From Nomia melanderi (taxonomy: Eukaryota > Arthropoda > Insecta > Hymenoptera > Halictidae), in NCBI RefSeq assembly GCF_051020985.1, contig NW_027475130.1:10062001-10126000 (forward strand): a stretch of 64,000 nucleotides of DNA, written 5' to 3'. Numbering within the stretch: the stretch's first letter is position 1; every line of letters starts with the position of its first letter. The notes below the pieces were generated by a model that worked only from the letters and a program-made list of their open reading frames with translations, was not told where the DNA came from and did no database searches. A program made the position numbers and the translations under genes. Shown in pieces: positions 62,203-64,000 of this stretch.

Positions 62203-64000
62203 TAATAGCGCCCGAGATATCACCAGATATATATTGGATTTTTCCCTGACCCTGAGTGTCCGGCCCCATGAGACTGCGGTTTTCTCGGCCCCTGGTGGTC
62301 CGTGGTCGTTCCCGCTGCACAGATTCATGCGCCAGGGCCTCCTGCAGACAATTCACTTTGGTTTATTGCGCTATCTCTAATAGCGCCCGAGATATCACCA
62401 GATATATATTGGATTTTTCCCTGACCGTGAGTGTCCGGCCCCATGAGACTGCGGTTTTCTCGGACCCTGGTGGTCCGAGGTTGTTCCCGCTGCACAGATT
62501 CATGCGCCAGGGCCTCCTACAGACAATGCACTTTGATTTATTGCTCTATCTGTAATAGCACCCGAGATATCACCAGATATATATTGGATTTTCCCCTGAC
62601 CCTGAGTGTGCGGCACCATGAGACTGTAGTTTTCTCGGCCCCTGGTGGTCCTAGGTCGTTCCCGCTGCACAGATTCATGCACCAGGGCCTCCTACAGACA
62701 ATGCACTTTGATTTATTGCTCTATCTGTAATAGCACCCGAGATATCACCAGATATATATTGGATTTTCCCCTGACCCTGAGTGTCCGGCCCCATGAGACT
62801 GCGGTTTTCTCGGCCCCTGGTGGTCCGAGGTCGTTCCCGCTGCACAGATTCATGCGCCAGGGCCTCCTGCAGTTAATTCACTTTGGTTTATTGCGCTATC
62901 TCTAATAGCACCCAAGATATCACCAGATATATATTGAATTTTTCCCTGACCCTGTGTGTCCGGCCCCATGAGACTGTGGTTTTCTCGGCCCCTGGTGGTC
63001 CGATGTCGTTCCCCTTGCACAGATTCATGCGCCAGAGCCTCCTGCAGATAATTCACTTTGATTTATTGCGCTATCTGTAATAGCACCCGAGATATCACCA
63101 GATAGATATTGGATTTTTCACTGACCCTAAGTGTCCGGCCCCTCGGGACGGTGGTTTTCTCGGCCCCTGGTGGCCCGAGGTCGTTCCCGCTGCACAGATT
63201 CATGCGCCAGGGCCTCCTACAGACAATGCACTTTGATTTATTGCTCTATCTGTAATAGCACCCGAGATATCACCAGATATATATTGGATTTTCCCCTGAC
63301 CCTGAGTGTCCGGCCCCATGAGACTGCGGTTTTCTCGGCCCCTGGTGGTCCGAGGTCGTTCCCGCTGCACACATTCATGCGCCAGGGCCTCCTGCAGACA
63401 ATTCACTTTGTTTTATTGCGCTATCTCTAATAGCACCAGAGATATCACCAGATATATATTGGATTTTCCCCTGACCCTGAGTGTCCGGCCCCTTGAGACT
63501 GTCGTTTTCTCGGCCCCTGGTGGTCCGAGGTCGTTCCCGTTGCACAGATTCATGCGCCAGGGCCTCCTGCAGATAATTCACCTTGGTTTATTGCGCTATC
63601 TCTAATAGCACCCGAGATATCACCAGATATATATTGGATTTTCCCCTGACCCTGAGTGTCCGGCCCCTTGAGACTGTCGTTTTCTCGGCCCCTGGTGGTC
63701 CTAGGTCGTTCCCGCTGCACAGCTTCAGGCGCCAGGGCCTCCTGCAGATAACTCACTTTGGTTTATTGCGCTATCTCTAATAGCACCCGAGATATCACCA
63801 GATATATATTGGATTTTTCCCTGACCCTGAGTGTCCGGCCCCATGAGACGGTGCTTTTCTTGGCCCCTGGTGGTCCGAGGTCGTTCCCGCTGCACAGATT
63901 CATGCGCCAGGGCCTCCTGCAGATAATTCACTTTGGTTTATTGCGCTATCTCTAATAGCGCCCGAGATATCAACAGATATATATTGGATTTTTCCCTGAC

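Larger units (their letters stand above)
1..64000 (+). repeat. 175-bp tandem satellite array, uninterrupted
   Basis: Head-to-tail repeats fill the window with no inversion or foreign insertion. The TAATAG landmark recurs every 175 bases from 74 to 63,953, giving 365 complete units plus a 73-base partial unit on the left and a 48-base partial unit on the right. Landmarks in most units are GATATC at unit bases 14-19, the GC core around bases 82-102 and GCGCTAT just before the unit end. Most units differ from each other at a few to about 20 positions. Unit length and higher-order organisation are typical of centromeric or pericentromeric satellites in animals and plants; that location is inference. 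I do not recognise the family, and no coding, RNA or regulatory gene is visible. Confidence 0.98.
37175..64000 (+). repeat. Subarray B2 (B-type monomers)
   Basis: The first 6.2 kb duplicates B1 with offset 9,979. Beyond 43,422 the array continues in B-type monomers to the window end, with several independent local amplifications: a 12-mer at 44.2-48.2 kb, a 9-period repeat at 47.9-50.7 kb, a 12/13-mer at 51.5-55.9 kb and a 4-mer at 60.8-62.2 kb. TAATAGCGCCCGAG units and CTCGAG units recur throughout, and no 174-bp GGTGGTTGAGG unit is present. Confidence 0.8.

Noticed and set aside
54..63955. Hundreds of overlapping open frames of 60-123 codons on both strands
   Set aside because: They repeat with the 175-bp unit, start and stop at the same unit positions and end at TAATAG. 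Since 175 is not divisible by three, each peptide spans one unit and part of the next. There is no coding constraint: substitutions do not favour third positions and one-base indels are tolerated.
1..64000. CRISPR array or other prokaryotic direct-repeat system
   Set aside because: The repeats are contiguous, with no constant-repeat and variable-spacer alternation, and the period is far too long. No associated genes are present.
1..64000. Tandem gene family such as 5S rRNA, tRNA, histone or snRNA repeats
   Set aside because: I see no tRNA-like fold, no 5S internal control region, no T-run terminators in register and no conserved protein frame in the unit.
1..64000. Known alpha satellite or other familiar vertebrate satellite
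   Set aside because: The unit length is close to 171 bp, but the sequence lacks the familiar AT-rich alpha satellite motifs and has a GC-rich core. Length similarity alone is not homology.

Overview
The whole 64,000-base window is one uninterrupted tandem satellite array. I see no gene, RNA gene, transposon or single-copy sequence. The unit is about 175 bp. From the first TAATAG landmark (position 74) to the last (position 63,953) there are 365 complete monomers in 63,879 bp, which is 365 x 175 + 4. All units lie in the same orientation. Each monomer has an AT-rich left end (about 33% GC over its first 40 bases), a GC-rich core (about 65% GC over bases 41-140) and an AT-rich right end. The consensus is about 52% GC and keeps 8 CpG sites per unit. 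A homogeneous array with this unit length and with higher-order repeats points to eukaryotic heterochromatin, most plausibly centromeric or pericentromeric. I do not recognise the satellite family and cannot name the organism.

The layout has four parts. Subarray A1 (1-27,195) contains an 11-mer block, a 14-mer higher-order repeat of 2,449 bp with degenerate copies, a 10-monomer block of 1,751 bp seen three times, and a 20-monomer block (18,447-21,944) matching 5,848-9,170. Subarray B1 (27,196-33,443) has different monomer variants: GCGCCCGAG starts, 176-bp units carrying CTCGAG, and a dimeric repeat. A2 (33,444-37,174) and B2 (37,175-64,000) repeat the pattern, because about 9.8-10 kb spanning the A/B boundary is tandemly duplicated: 23,641-33,443 and 33,444-43,422, with only about a dozen differences seen by eye. 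B2 also holds a 12/13-mer tandem duplication (51,526-55,902), a 4.1-kb block repeated 12,250 bp apart, a 9-period repeat (47,851-50,650) and a 4-mer repeat (60,803-62,202).

Every departure from the 175-bp register can be assigned to a specific one-base indel: 14 insertions and 10 deletions, net +4. Rearrangement has therefore almost always removed or added whole monomers, as expected for in-register unequal crossing over or gene conversion. The many short open frames (at most 123 codons) are by-products of the repeat and are not annotated as genes.

The most notable observations are the 57-mer tandem duplication with a mapped junction, the dyad symmetry in the GC core (a perfect 8-bp-arm hairpin in 13 monomers), a two-state 3' box with five linked sites, and hybrid monomers that mark individual crossovers.
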